A stretch of 64,000 bases of DNA from CAJQLB01 sp041392065 (GCA_041392065.1 JAWKMU010000001.1:372001-436000), one strand, 5' to 3'. Counted from the first letter of the stretch, positions 16,603 through 27,297 are shown. Notes: generated by a model not told the origin, from the letters alone. Program-made: numbers and translations.

Positions 16603-18930
16603 TTATCGTTTTAACGAAAAATGCCCACGATATTCCTGACCATCAATTAGTTTAACAGAATACCAATAATCATCTGAAGGCAAAAGTTTGCCATTATAAG
16701 TGCCATCCCAACCAGGAGTATGGTTGTTTAAAGAGGTAATTAACTTTCCACTTCGGTCGAAAATAAAAATTTCAATACCATCATTAAACATATCGTTAAC
16801 ACCCTTAACGTGCCAAGTATCATGATAGCCATCATTATTTGGTGTTAAAAACTTCGGAAAACCTAAAACTGAAATCAATTTACTAACCACTCCACAACCA
16901 TTAATATCTCTAACATAAATGGTATGAAATCCTGCAAGTACATTGGTGAACACATTGCTGTTTTGGTATAATCCATTTTCATGATCCAGAGCATATTCAT
17001 AATCACCAGCGCCTGAAACTAAAACAGTAACTGTATTGTAAGTATTTCCACCTTCAATAATCACTTCATTGATGTTTGCTATTTCTGAAGCAACTACAAC
17101 AATAGATCGCGAGCTGGAACACCCATTTGGGTCAGTAACAGTAACTGTATAAGTGCCAATTTCGTTGACATCAATAAAAGAAGTGTTTTCTCCTGTACTC
17201 CAAGAATAGTAATAGTTGTTAGGCAAATCGAATAAAACACCACCATGAAGTCTTATAGTTTCTGGATAGGTATCCAAACAATAATAGATTGGATTATCAG
17301 CAGTGATATCAGGTTCTAAAATGGGTGTGTATAACACAATCAAATCAACCGTTGAAATGGCATAGCATTGGCTATTACTTTCAATCCTCACATAAAGAGT
17401 TTGCTGGTCAATAGTTGTGTTTGTAAAGTTAGAATCCAAAGCATTGGTTTCATTGTAAGCATCATCTAAAGTTTCATAATAGGTAACTGTTGCATTTGCT
17501 GGCAACATGGATTGAAACGTTGCTGTTACGTCATTTAAATTAAATTCAGTAAAACCATCTACTTGCTCATCATCACATTGCTCAAAAGGATCAATTGTAA
17601 TCACAGCAGTAGAAATGCGCAGTTCCAATTCAGCAATTGACGAACAATTATTATCGTTTACAATGCGTGCATACACAATTTGATTAGGCGACGTGTTTTG
17701 AAACGATGAGGCATTTGCAATTGGGTTTGTATTCAATTCGGCTTCTGCTAAAGTGAGAAAGAAATTTTGGGTTTGTAAATTCGGATTTCCATTGGTTAAA
17801 TCGCTATTGGCATCAAAGAGATTATAAGTTGCAAAACCATCCATTTCAAAATCACATTCGGTTAAGGTCGCATCAATGACTTCAGGATTTTCAGCATATT
17901 CAATAATAATGCTTCCAGCCGATTGGCAACCACTATCCAAAGTGACTTCAACCTCATAGGTTCCAGCATCTACAACTTCGTAAGTTGCATTGGTTTCTCC
18001 AATAAGTTCAACACCATCTTTAAACCATTTGTAAGTAGTGTTTAAACCAGCTTCAAAGGCATTGAGTTCTAACGTGTCATTTTCACATAAAGCAGTTCGG
18101 TTTTCTAGTAACCTATCATCTCCTAAATTGGTATGCAACTTAAAACTTCCAGCTTCTAGAAACACAGCAGAATCATAGCGATAGTTTTGTTCGTCAGCAA
18201 TAACCAGCTTTACATGATAGGTTTCATTTGGAACTACAGTTGTTGTCGCTTCCAAAACAGCAGTTTGTCCATTAAAGTTTATTGGAGCAGTATTATTATT
18301 CCAACTGCCAAAATAGGCTTCATTAATTGGGTCACAAGCACCAGGAATTCCAGAATGTACAGTAGTCACTTTTACAGGAGTTGTTGTGCCTGGAACCAGA
18401 GCAATATTTTCATATTGTGAGGCAGCAGCTGGACGAATTAAAAAGCCAAACAAATCTGAGTACTGACACGTATTGGCATTACCTTCCTGATATTCTTCTG
18501 AAGCAAACAAGTATCGAAAACTAATTTGGTCTGCAATGGCAGTAAATTCAAACTCTAAAATGGTTGCGTTAAAAGTATTGGTTTCGTTTAGTACTTGCTC
18601 TAAATCGGAATCACCTGACCAATTTGGTGCATCATCATCACTCAAGGTTGTGTTTGGACCTTCTACATTTTGCAAGCGACCTGTACTTAATACAATACCA
18701 TTTTGAAACGGAAAATTGGTTCCTGAAGCATCAAAATAACCATAACTTTGGTCTGTACCATTAAAATTGCCACCAACCACATTAGTCACAACAACATTTT
18801 CTATACAATTGCTGTCAATTAAAATATCTTCAATGAGTTGTTGAGGTGTATAGGTAGTCGCATCTGTTTGAACGTTTTGTCCGAACGATACTCCTGAAAT
18901 TATAAAAAGTAGAAACAGTAATCTTTTCAT
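16603..18930 (-). CDS. T9SS type-B surface protein with choice-of-anchor L domain (2 repeats)
   Basis: The start is ATG at 18930 (MKRLLFLLFIISGVSFGQ, a signal peptide); an upstream in-frame TTG at 18939 falls in a palindromic element and is less likely. Residues about 25-260 match the choice-of-anchor L domain (YLFASEEYQEG, DLFGFLIR, ALVPGTTTPV, YDSAVFLEAGSF). An Ig-like domain with paired Cys follows, then two copies of the 80-95 residue CD-x-x-x-DGFxxFNL repeat, a second Ig-like unit (YSWSTGENTS), and the type-B C-terminal sorting domain (gliding-motility CHU_C type: FPKFLTPNNDGYHDTWHVKG ... GHFSLKR). Such tails direct outer-membrane passage by the type IX system. Probably a large surface adhesin; ligand unknown. 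Confidence 0.85.
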   Translation of the reverse strand: MKRLLFLLFIISGVSFGQNVQTDATTYTPQQLIEDILIDSNCIENVVVTNVVGGNFNGTDQSYGYFDASGTNFPFQNGIVLSTGRLQNVEGPNTTLSDDDAPNWSGDSDLEQVLNETNTFNATILEFEFTAIADQISFRYLFASEEYQEGNANTCQYSDLFGFLIRPAAASQYENIALVPGTTTPVKVTTVHSGIPGACDPINEAYFGSWNNNTAPINFNGQTAVLEATTTVVPNETYHVKLVIADEQNYRYDSAVFLEAGSFKLHTNLGDDRLLENRTALCENDTLELNAFEAGLNTTYKWFKDGVELIGETNATYEVVDAGTYEVEVTLDSGCQSAGSIIIEYAENPEVIDATLTECDFEMDGFATYNLFDANSDLTNGNPNLQTQNFFLTLAEAELNTNPIANASSFQNTSPNQIVYARIVNDNNCSSIAELELRISTAVITIDPFEQCDDEQVDGFTEFNLNDVTATFQSMLPANATVTYYETLDDAYNETNALDSNFTNTTIDQQTLYVRIESNSQCYAISTVDLIVLYTPILEPDITADNPIYYCLDTYPETIRLHGGVLFDLPNNYYYSWSTGENTSFIDVNEIGTYTVTVTDPNGCSSSRSIVVVASEIANINEVIIEGGNTYNTVTVLVSGAGDYEYALDHENGLYQNSNVFTNVLAGFHTIYVRDINGCGVVSKLISVLGFPKFLTPNNDGYHDTWHVKGVNDMFNDGIEIFIFDRSGKLITSLNNHTPGWDGTYNGKLLPSDDYWYSVKLIDGQEYRGHFSLKR

Positions 18931-18932
18931 CA

Positions 18933-19094
18933 ATACCAATTTAATTATAAAATTTCGTATTAAACCCGAAGTTATTTTTAAATGTAAAAACGCTGTGATT
19001 GAATTGCATAGCCATAGCTACGGAATTTATGAACAAGGCATTTAGATTTAAAAAGAACAAGGTAATATGTGACATTTTATGGTTAAATTGGTAT
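18933..19094. mobile_element. MITE-like long palindromic element (162 bp)
   Basis: The left end ATACCAATTTAATTATAAAAT (18933) and the reverse complement of the right end (19094 backwards) agree at 19 of 21 positions. Complementarity continues inward (TTTTTAAAT near 18970 against ATTTAAAAA near 19045) to a centre around AATTGCATAG-CCATAG-CTACGGAATT at 19000-19030, so the whole element can fold as one long imperfect hairpin. No reading frame of note lies inside. Its left edge is 2 bases from the ATG of the T9SS gene on the minus strand. No clear target-site duplication was seen. It is probably a non-autonomous, transposase-dependent element. Confidence 0.6.
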
Positions 19095-19194
19095 AAAGCA
19101 ACTGGAGAGCAAAGATAATTCAGATTTTAAGTTTGGGTACTATTTATATGTTAAAGATTAAGTATTTTCGTTTTGGTGTAAAGATATATTAATA

Positions 19195-19794
19195 ATGAAA
19201 TTAAAAAAGAAACTATTATTTATAGTTATTCTACTTTTTGTTTTGTCTTGTAAAAGTCAAGAGAGATATTTTAATAAAGATGTCCTAAGTGAAATAAAAA
19301 TTGAGAATCATAAATTAGTGGAAATAATAGATGAATATCTAAAACTATATAAGACAGATTATTTTGCTTTAGCTATATATTCGGATAATTTTTTTGACAA
19401 TAGTTCTCAATTTTATATAAGAGATGCTAGTGTTGTCTCTAAAATTTTTGAATTTCCTATTAGTTATTACTCAATTTACAAGAATAATTTGGTTTTGATT
19501 TATTCAAAAAAAGATCGTTATGTTAATCCAAGAAAGTATTCTGTTGATTTTGTAAATTACGTAAAAAAGACTTTAGACGATAATTGGACTGAGATAGAAA
19601 CAGAAGATGGGAGGTTAAGATCTGTTGGAAATTTTTTAATAAGGCATTTGCCAACATGGTCCTTTAAAGAAGGTGAGCTCATTAAAGATGTGAAACTTTA
19701 TACTTCAGAATATTTGTATGGAAAAGATGATTTTATTTTTACAGATATTGATCCCTTAGATGATATTAGGATTATTCGTTTTAAAGGTGATTAG
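19195..19794 (+). CDS. putative lipoprotein of unknown function
   Basis: The 199-residue protein starts with a type II signal peptide: MKLKKKLLFIVILLFVLSCK, with the lipobox LLFVLSC placing the lipidated Cys near residue 18 and K-S after it. The remaining 180 residues are a Tyr-, Asp- and Lys-rich alpha/beta domain without a motif I recognise. It stands alone on the plus strand between two minus-strand T9SS genes, with a weak TATTTTCG element about 30 bases upstream. An outer-membrane or inner-membrane lipoprotein is likely; function not known. Confidence 0.6.
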   Translation: MKLKKKLLFIVILLFVLSCKSQERYFNKDVLSEIKIENHKLVEIIDEYLKLYKTDYFALAIYSDNFFDNSSQFYIRDASVVSKIFEFPISYYSIYKNNLVLIYSKKDRYVNPRKYSVDFVNYVKKTLDDNWTEIETEDGRLRSVGNFLIRHLPTWSFKEGELIKDVKLYTSEYLYGKDDFIFTDIDPLDDIRIIRFKGD

Positions 19795-19834
19795 GATAAG
19801 AAATAAATAGTCATCTTGTATAAATTCATGGACT

Positions 19835-22800
19835 CTACCTCCTCAACGCAAAATGCCCTTTTACTTGAAATGAAAGGTCATCTTTAACCACATCTGCCAC
19901 AAACCAATAATCGTTTGCAGGCATTTTATGTCCATTGTAAGTGCCATCCCAACCTTCAGAGGTTGCTGTTAAATAGGTCATTTGTTTGCCATAACGATCG
20001 TAAATGTAAATGGTAGTTCCAGGTAAGGTTTCCACACCAGAAATATGCCAAGTATCAAAATAACCATCATCATTTGGTGTCATGAATTTTGGCGCATCAA
20101 TGACAACCACATCATGAGTTGTAGAATCACAACCGTTTAAATCAATTACTGTGACTGTATGATAACCTAAGGACACATTAGTAAACACATTGGACGTTTG
20201 TGGTTCGTTGTCATCCAACTGATAAAGGTAGTTTCCTATTCCGCTAATGGTGACTGTTATATTATTTGGGTCTGAAAAGTCAATGGTTTCAGTAAACTCA
20301 ATAGTTGCTGGTTCAGATTCAATCACATTAAAAACTGTTGTGGTCTCACAACCAAAAGGCGTAGTCACTGTTACAGAATACTGACCAATAGTGTCTATGT
20401 CAATTTCTGAGGTGGTTTCACCTGTACTCCATAAATAGGTATCTCCAGCTACAATTTCACCAGCAATAACTGTTAATGGTAAATTGTTTAAACAGATGAC
20501 TTGCTCAGGAATTTCAACCAAAGGTTTACGTTGTACAATAGTTTGGAACAAGGTCGTATCAAAACAACCAGTTGTATTATTTTCTACACGAACATAAATA
20601 ATTTGCCAACTAATGGCATTATAATTTAAATCGGAAATGGCATTGGTATTATCAATAGCATCTATATCTGTTTCGTGATAGGTAACTGTATACTGTGCAG
20701 GATTTTGTGCTCCGAGAACTATAGCAGTTTGTTGCGATAAATCGAACACCAATTCAAAATCGTAATCATCATCACAGGCCTCTAAATCTGGTGGTTGGTT
20801 AGCAATTGGATTCGGATTCACTACTAAATCAAACGAAGCAATAGCCACACATGAGGTCGCTACATATTCAGTACGAATGTAAATTGTGGTTGTTGGCGCT
20901 GTATAATTATACGTTGTTGCTAAGGCATTCTGATTGTTTGTCGCTTCTGCCAATGAACTATGATAGGTAATGTTAATTCCTGTGGTATCATCCATTAAAA
21001 TGGCTGTTGCCTCAGATAAATCGTAGGTATTTGTTGGACTATCGCAAGTTTCAATAGTTGGAATTGGATTAATAGTAGGAGGTAAGTTCACTATTAATTC
21101 CAAAGGAATAGACACAAAACAATTAGAAATGGTATTGGTCACTTTTACATAAACCGTTTGCGGATTTGTGATGTTTTGGTAGTTGTCTGGATTTGCAATT
21201 TGGTTGTTGTCTGCTTCCAAATCGGTTTCGTTTTCAAAGTAAGTGATTTCGATATCGTCATCACGAATGTCTAAAATTTCAAATTCAGAAACGGTTAGAT
21301 CAAAAGATGTGCTTCCATCGTAATCTGCATCGCACAACTCAATAGCATTTGGCACATTCACATCAGGAACTTGAATGACGTTCAATCCAAATTCTGCAAT
21401 TGCATGACAATAGGTGCCATTTTCAATGCGAGCGTAAATTTGTTGCGGATTGACAGTATTCGTATAATTTAAAGTGATTGGATTCAGTTCATTTTCAGCA
21501 TCGTTAAATGTTGTATGAAAGGTAATTACTAAGTTTTCTGGAATGCCTAAAGAGATTTCATCGATTTTTTCCTGAAGATTGAATTCCTCAAAGCCATCAT
21601 TAGATATATCGTCGCAAACAATATAATTGGTTGGAGGATTGAATAATGGAATAGAACCAACTTCCAAATCAAACTGAGATAATCCAAAACAATCTTGGTC
21701 TGTTAGGTTTTCAACACGAACGTAAATGGTTTGTGGACTGCTTGTATTGTTGTAAATCGCATTTTTATCGATGATATTTGTTCTGCTTGAAGCATCTGCA
21801 GCAGTTTCAAAATAAAGCACTTGCTTACCAGTTTGACTGTTTAAAATTTCGGCATCTTTGGTTGAGAAAATAAAATCTGCAATTTGGTTGCCATCAGTTT
21901 CGCACTCTTGATAGTTGCTTATTGGAATAAATTCAGGAAGTGTGTTTACAATCACATTAATTTCAACTAAGGCATGACAACCTGTAATATCGCTTTCAAC
22001 TCTAACAAAAACAGTTTCATTAGTAGCATTGTAATTTGTTGTAGTTACTATTGGGTTAGCATCAGTATTGGCATCGTTTAAAGAGTTGTGAAACGTAATG
22101 GTGATATCAGTTGTATCAGCAATAAACTGTGGAATCATAGCATCCAAATCAATGATAGAATAAGCATCTTGGTCATTGTCACAAATCACTACATCAGCAG
22201 GCTGTGTCACAGTTGGTGCTGGAATCACATTAACTTCAATAGGCATGGTTTCGAAACAACCTGTTGTATTATGCCTTGCTCTTACATATAAGGTTTGCGG
22301 ATTTGAAGTGTTGGTGTATAAGCCAGGTAGTGCATTGGTATTGTTTACAGCATCAGCATCAGTTAAGAAATAGGATAAGCTTAAGTTTGGATCTGATGTG
22401 ATGAAGCTATCAAGTGTTGCTAATTCAATAGCGACAAAACCATCGTCATCTGTATCGCAATAATCAATGGTTGCAATTGGTGTTAAAATGACTGGAGGAT
22501 TGATGATAAGGTTTATAGTAGCTTCATAAACACAATCTGAAGTTTCAGCTTTCATGTATAAGGTATGAGGACTAGATGTCACTTGATAAGGTACAGATTG
22601 GTCTATCGCATTGACATCATTATCCAAATCATCTTGTGATTCGTAAAAGGTTATGGTTACACCATCAAGGTTATTAATAATTGTAAGTGCAATATTTTCT
22701 AAGTTGAAATCTGCAATGCCATCTGCACTTGCATCGTCACAAACAAAAAAATCCCTGATATTAGTTCCTGTAATGAGCACATTGGCATGTATTTCTATTG

Positions 22801-24712
22801 GCACAACTGTTACGCAACCAGTAACATCATCGACTATTCGTACATAAATGGTTTGTACATCTTGCACGATGTTTTGGTAATTGGTTTCATCTGCAATTGG
22901 ATTGTCTCCAGTCTCTGCATCAGCTTGAGTTTCATGAAAGGTAACAGTAACTCCAGTTAAACCATTTAATAAATCAGGTAGTACTTCGGTTAAATCGAAA
23001 GTTCCAAAACCACTATCATCTTGTACACAAGCGTTAAGCGGTGGAGCATCATTAGGATCAACCATTGGTGGTTCAAGAACTGTTAAATCTATAGTAGTGG
23101 TACTGAAACATCCAGTTGCAGGATTGATAACTCTGACGTATAGGGTTTCGTTAGGATTTGTATTAACGTAAGGCTGAGGTATCGCATTTGTTCCAGCATC
23201 AGCATCTATTTGAGTAAAGTGATACGTTACTACTAAATTAGCGTTCCCTTGAGTAATTTCAGCATCTGCTAATGATAAATCAAAAATAGTTGATCCATCA
23301 ATTGGCATATCGTCACAGACTTCCATTGGAGTTGGAGCAACAATATTTGGTAATTCGTTAACAACAAGATTAAATTGCGTATAAGCCAAACAACCTGTGT
23401 TAACATCAATAATCCTTACATAAATAGTTTGAGGGTTTGATGTATTTGCAATTGGTGTTAAAATTGGATTGACGTTGTTTTGAGCATCTGCTGAGGTATA
23501 ATGATACGTAATACTGTAGTTTCCTGGTGACACTGCAGCTTCAGCATCTGCATCTTTTGTAGTCAGATCGAAAATTTCAATACCATCACCACTTGCGTCA
23601 TCACAAAGTTCATAATCACTTAATTGATTTGCATTTTGTACAGAGTTTAAAGTTACTTCAATCTCATCTTCTATTACACAATTCATGCTGTTAAGCGGAA
23701 TAGAAATTTCTACTCTATAAGTTCCAGATTGAATGACATTTAAAGTAGGATTTAATTCTGTAGGTAACAACACACCATTTCTGTACCAAGCATAAGTAGC
23801 TAAAGGATTTTGAATATCTCCATCTATAGTATAATCATTGGCACAAGTTGAAATATCTGGACCTAAGTCAACCGTTGGATTAAAACTGTTTCCTTGAATA
23901 AATACAGCCGAATCGTAATTCTCATCGGTTTGGTCTGCAATCACTAATTTGATGTGATACTGAACATTGGGTTGAATGTTTGCTGTTGCTGTAAGTACTG
24001 TTGTACGACCATTATAATTAGTGTCTCCCATTGAGTAACCATCAAAATAAGCATTGTTTTCGGCAGGACAAAAACCTACAATTTCATCATGAATGGTATT
24101 TGTATTAACAGGAATATTGGTTCCTGGAATTAAAGCGATGTTTTGATACGGATTGCTGGTTCCTGCTTCACGAATTAAAAAAGCAAATCCATCAGAATAC
24201 TCACAAGGGAAGTTCGCATGATATTCTTCTGAAGCTAACAAATAATTGAATTGTATCAGGTTAGATACTGATATAAAATCAAACTCAATTGTTGTTGCGT
24301 TTAAGGTATTTGTGATGCCAAGCGCTGCTTCTAAATCTGAATCTGTTCCCCAAGTTGTTTCGCCATCATGTAAAGGGTTGGTGTTAATTGCATTTCCACC
24401 AGATGCTGCTCCACCAGTTGAAAGCATGATACCATTTTCAAAAGGAAAATTAGACAAGTCACGTTCAAAGTAAGCAAAACTATTAAAACCATTAACATTA
24501 CCATTAATATTTGAAGTAATGTTGGAAACTTCAACACAGCCTTGAGCTAAATTATTCTCTATGAGTTCTTGCGCAGTAAAAGAATCGTCAACTAAAATGT
24601 TTTGAGAATTGATAGTCGCTACACAACAAAAGAAGAATAAAAACAGAATATGTTTATAACAGTTGAGGTGCTTATCAATTGTACATTGAAATTTTTCTTG
24701 TTTCGGTCGCAA
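19835..24712 (-). CDS. giant T9SS type-B surface protein with choice-of-anchor L and 11 repeats
   Basis: The 1625-residue frame carries a hydrophobic signal segment (HILFLFFFCCVATINSQ, residues 21-37), a choice-of-anchor L domain at about 40-290 (YLLASEEYHANF, DGFAFLIREAG, ALIPGTNIPV, YDSAVFIQGNSF), an Ig-like unit, then eleven 80-95 residue repeats beginning ...CDD-x-DGxxxFDL and ending near NPQTIYVRVxNxxTxCF, a second Ig-like unit (YLWSTGETTS) and a CHU_C type-B tail (APKFMTPNDDGYFDTWHISG ... GHFALRR). The only upstream start is TTG at 24712; no in-frame ATG precedes the signal segment. Expected to be secreted by the T9SS and held on the surface; likely an adhesin or scaffold. The repeats carry Asp-rich turns that may bind calcium (inference). 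Confidence 0.85.
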   Translation of the reverse strand: MRPKQEKFQCTIDKHLNCYKHILFLFFFCCVATINSQNILVDDSFTAQELIENNLAQGCVEVSNITSNINGNVNGFNSFAYFERDLSNFPFENGIMLSTGGAASGGNAINTNPLHDGETTWGTDSDLEAALGITNTLNATTIEFDFISVSNLIQFNYLLASEEYHANFPCEYSDGFAFLIREAGTSNPYQNIALIPGTNIPVNTNTIHDEIVGFCPAENNAYFDGYSMGDTNYNGRTTVLTATANIQPNVQYHIKLVIADQTDENYDSAVFIQGNSFNPTVDLGPDISTCANDYTIDGDIQNPLATYAWYRNGVLLPTELNPTLNVIQSGTYRVEISIPLNSMNCVIEDEIEVTLNSVQNANQLSDYELCDDASGDGIEIFDLTTKDADAEAAVSPGNYSITYHYTSADAQNNVNPILTPIANTSNPQTIYVRIIDVNTGCLAYTQFNLVVNELPNIVAPTPMEVCDDMPIDGSTIFDLSLADAEITQGNANLVVTYHFTQIDADAGTNAIPQPYVNTNPNETLYVRVINPATGCFSTTTIDLTVLEPPMVDPNDAPPLNACVQDDSGFGTFDLTEVLPDLLNGLTGVTVTFHETQADAETGDNPIADETNYQNIVQDVQTIYVRIVDDVTGCVTVVPIEIHANVLITGTNIRDFFVCDDASADGIADFNLENIALTIINNLDGVTITFYESQDDLDNDVNAIDQSVPYQVTSSPHTLYMKAETSDCVYEATINLIINPPVILTPIATIDYCDTDDDGFVAIELATLDSFITSDPNLSLSYFLTDADAVNNTNALPGLYTNTSNPQTLYVRARHNTTGCFETMPIEVNVIPAPTVTQPADVVICDNDQDAYSIIDLDAMIPQFIADTTDITITFHNSLNDANTDANPIVTTTNYNATNETVFVRVESDITGCHALVEINVIVNTLPEFIPISNYQECETDGNQIADFIFSTKDAEILNSQTGKQVLYFETAADASSRTNIIDKNAIYNNTSSPQTIYVRVENLTDQDCFGLSQFDLEVGSIPLFNPPTNYIVCDDISNDGFEEFNLQEKIDEISLGIPENLVITFHTTFNDAENELNPITLNYTNTVNPQQIYARIENGTYCHAIAEFGLNVIQVPDVNVPNAIELCDADYDGSTSFDLTVSEFEILDIRDDDIEITYFENETDLEADNNQIANPDNYQNITNPQTVYVKVTNTISNCFVSIPLELIVNLPPTINPIPTIETCDSPTNTYDLSEATAILMDDTTGINITYHSSLAEATNNQNALATTYNYTAPTTTIYIRTEYVATSCVAIASFDLVVNPNPIANQPPDLEACDDDYDFELVFDLSQQTAIVLGAQNPAQYTVTYHETDIDAIDNTNAISDLNYNAISWQIIYVRVENNTTGCFDTTLFQTIVQRKPLVEIPEQVICLNNLPLTVIAGEIVAGDTYLWSTGETTSEIDIDTIGQYSVTVTTPFGCETTTVFNVIESEPATIEFTETIDFSDPNNITVTISGIGNYLYQLDDNEPQTSNVFTNVSLGYHTVTVIDLNGCDSTTHDVVVIDAPKFMTPNDDGYFDTWHISGVETLPGTTIYIYDRYGKQMTYLTATSEGWDGTYNGHKMPANDYWFVADVVKDDLSFQVKGHFALRR

Positions 24713-24860
24713 TGGATGTGATTTGAATTATACCTGCGAAAAATAAAAATAAATCGACAAAAAGCAATAATTAATCGATGAAATACATATAATTTTAACA
24801 TTTAAATTAAAAATGACATTGTGGTCGTTAAAAAACCACTAAAATTTATCATTTGAATAA

Positions 24861-27296
24861 TTATCGTTTGAGTGTAAAATGGCTTTTAAAGACACGACCA
24901 TCTTGAAGTTTTACATGAAACCAATAATCGCTAGAAGGAAGAGGTTGTCCATTAAAAGTTCCATCCCAACCAATACTTGTTGGAGAAAGTTGTTTTATGA
25001 GTTTCCCATAACGGTTAAAAATGTGAATGGTGCTTTCTAATTGAGAACTGTGGTTGATGCCATAGACTTGCCATGTATCGTGATAACCATCACCATTAGG
25101 AGTGAGGAATTTAGGGAAACCAATTACAGACACAATGTCCTCAACAATACCACAATTGTTTTTATCTCTCACATAAACAGTGTGAAGTCCAGGAGGCACG
25201 TTCTCAAACACATTGCTGTCTTGATAAGGTCCATTAATATCGTTAAGAGCATATTCATAATCACCTTCGCCAGAGACTAAAATAGTGATTATGTTGTTTG
25301 AAGTAGCATCAACCACTTCAACATCATCAATAGTAGCAATGTTTGAAGGGAGCACAACAATAGTTCTATCTTTAGAGCAGCCATTGGTATTTGTTACTGT
25401 AACCGAATAGGTCGCAGCAGCATTAACATCTATTTCATAAGTATTTTCTCCAGTAGACCAAGCATAGGTAAAATCGTTGGGATTTCCAGAGACTAAACCA
25501 GCGTTTAAAGTAATGGTATCAGGAAAGAAATTAAGGCAGTACATTGTTTCAAATTCAGTTTCTATATCAGGAAGCTTATAGACTGTTAATTGCACTTCAT
25601 TAATTCCGTAGCAGGCATTATCATCTTCAACCCTTGCATAAATGGTATCATTGTAAGGAACTAAATTTGTGTGATTGTTTGGTAATGCATTTTGTTCCAA
25701 CAAGGCATCTTCATAAGTTGCATAGTAGTTTAGTGTTACTCCAGCAGGAGTTCCACTTAAAACAGTGATATCAGCCTGAGAGAGATCAAACTCATAAAAT
25801 CCATCTTCAACGCCATCATCATCACATTCAAAAAGAGCAGCATTATTGGCAGTTGTGGTGCTGACTTCAAGAATTAATTCTGCAATATCGTAGCAGCTGG
25901 TTATATCATTGATAATACGAACATAAATGGTTTGAGGATTTGCAGTATTGTTATAAGAAGTACCATCTATTTCATTGTTGTCATTTTGGGCATCAATCAA
26001 CGATGTGTAATATTTTCCTGATCGTTGTGGTAAGCTATTCGACATAAAATCGAAAGCTTCGGTAAGATTGAATAAGGTAAATCCATCGGTTAAACCATCT
26101 TCATCACATTGAAACAATGAAGCATTTGAATAAGTGGGAAGCTGATTTACAATAAGGTTGAATGAAGTAAAACTTTGACAATTAGTATTGATTGAACTTT
26201 CTAAGCGAACAAATATTTGCTGTATAAAAGGTGTAGTGTTATAATATAAATTGGGCAAAGCATTAGCCGAGGCTTCAGCATCAGCTAACGATAAATGATA
26301 TGAAATATTAATATCTAATGGGTTTTGACCGTTTAAAAGTTCGGCGTTTTTTGAAGCTAAATCAAAAATTGTTTGTCCATTTGTTGCATCTCCATCATTA
26401 TAGTCATCACAGGTTTCAAAATCTGTAGGCACAGCAAAGTCAGGACCTAAACTGACATCGAGTTGAAACTCTGACACATCAAAACATTCTGTAATGGTAT
26501 TGGTTAACCTCACATAAATAGTTTGAGGATTGCTGGAATTTGTAAATGGACTTGTTACTGGGTTAATATTGATAATTGCATCACTTTCTGAAGTATGGTA
26601 ACTTACAACAACATCATTTTGAGAACCAATTATAGAAGCTGTATTTACAGTTAAATCAAACTCGGTAAAACCGTCATCAAAAGGAGCTACTACATCGCAC
26701 TCTTCTAAGTTTAATGCCGCGCCAGAGGTTACTTGATTTGCAGGAGGCTCTGCAAATTCAGCACTTCCAGTCCATTCTAAATTAAAAGAATTACTTCCTG
26801 CCCACCGATCAATTACAATAAAATATGATTCGCCAGCATTAACATTCAACCAACTTACAAAACTATTACCATTTGGTCCAGGACCTTCAGAAGTATCTGT
26901 TTCGGTGCCATTCATTCCAGTTAAATTATTACCTTGATTAGCAGCAGCTGGATTTGTGGTCGAGCAACGAATGGCTTGTCCAAGATTACCACAATTTACA
27001 TCTGGTCCAAAAACAAAAAAGTCATAATCTTCATTTATTGAAGTAGTTTGTGGAGTTAAGGTAAAACCTAATGTGCCAGATGTTACTATGTTTAGTTTTA
27101 ACCAAAGACTATTATTTTCTTGACTGCCACATGTGTTGTTTCCGTTTAATTCTTGTATGCCAATTCCATTTGCATCAGAAACAATATTAGAATTACCACA
27201 AACAATAATTGCATTGGTGCAGTCAGTTGGTTCTTGAGCATATACATAGTACGAAGAAAAAAATATGAATGCAAAAGCTAATCTGAAAAGCTTCAT
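24861..27296 (-). CDS. T9SS type-B surface protein (4 repeats), tandem paralogue
   Basis: The 811-residue protein has a signal peptide (residues 1-20, ending SYYVYAQ), then a Cys-containing beta-rich domain at about 22-185 (CTNAIIVCGN, SLWLKLNI, YDFFVFGPD, YFIVIDRWAG) that resembles the pre-peptidase C-terminal/lectin-like adhesion domains in pattern. Four CD-x-x-x-DGFxxFDL repeats follow, then an Ig-like unit (YAWSTGENTY) and the type-B tail FPKFLTPNGDGYHDTWQVYG ... SHFTLKR. The start lies 1 base after the stop of the upstream paralogue (27298), so the two are translationally coupled. The C-terminal ~330 residues are almost the same as those of that paralogue. Confidence 0.85.
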   Translation of the reverse strand: MKLFRLAFAFIFFSSYYVYAQEPTDCTNAIIVCGNSNIVSDANGIGIQELNGNNTCGSQENNSLWLKLNIVTSGTLGFTLTPQTTSINEDYDFFVFGPDVNCGNLGQAIRCSTTNPAAANQGNNLTGMNGTETDTSEGPGPNGNSFVSWLNVNAGESYFIVIDRWAGSNSFNLEWTGSAEFAEPPANQVTSGAALNLEECDVVAPFDDGFTEFDLTVNTASIIGSQNDVVVSYHTSESDAIININPVTSPFTNSSNPQTIYVRLTNTITECFDVSEFQLDVSLGPDFAVPTDFETCDDYNDGDATNGQTIFDLASKNAELLNGQNPLDINISYHLSLADAEASANALPNLYYNTTPFIQQIFVRLESSINTNCQSFTSFNLIVNQLPTYSNASLFQCDEDGLTDGFTLFNLTEAFDFMSNSLPQRSGKYYTSLIDAQNDNNEIDGTSYNNTANPQTIYVRIINDITSCYDIAELILEVSTTTANNAALFECDDDGVEDGFYEFDLSQADITVLSGTPAGVTLNYYATYEDALLEQNALPNNHTNLVPYNDTIYARVEDDNACYGINEVQLTVYKLPDIETEFETMYCLNFFPDTITLNAGLVSGNPNDFTYAWSTGENTYEIDVNAAATYSVTVTNTNGCSKDRTIVVLPSNIATIDDVEVVDATSNNIITILVSGEGDYEYALNDINGPYQDSNVFENVPPGLHTVYVRDKNNCGIVEDIVSVIGFPKFLTPNGDGYHDTWQVYGINHSSQLESTIHIFNRYGKLIKQLSPTSIGWDGTFNGQPLPSSDYWFHVKLQDGRVFKSHFTLKR

Positions 27297-27297
27297 C

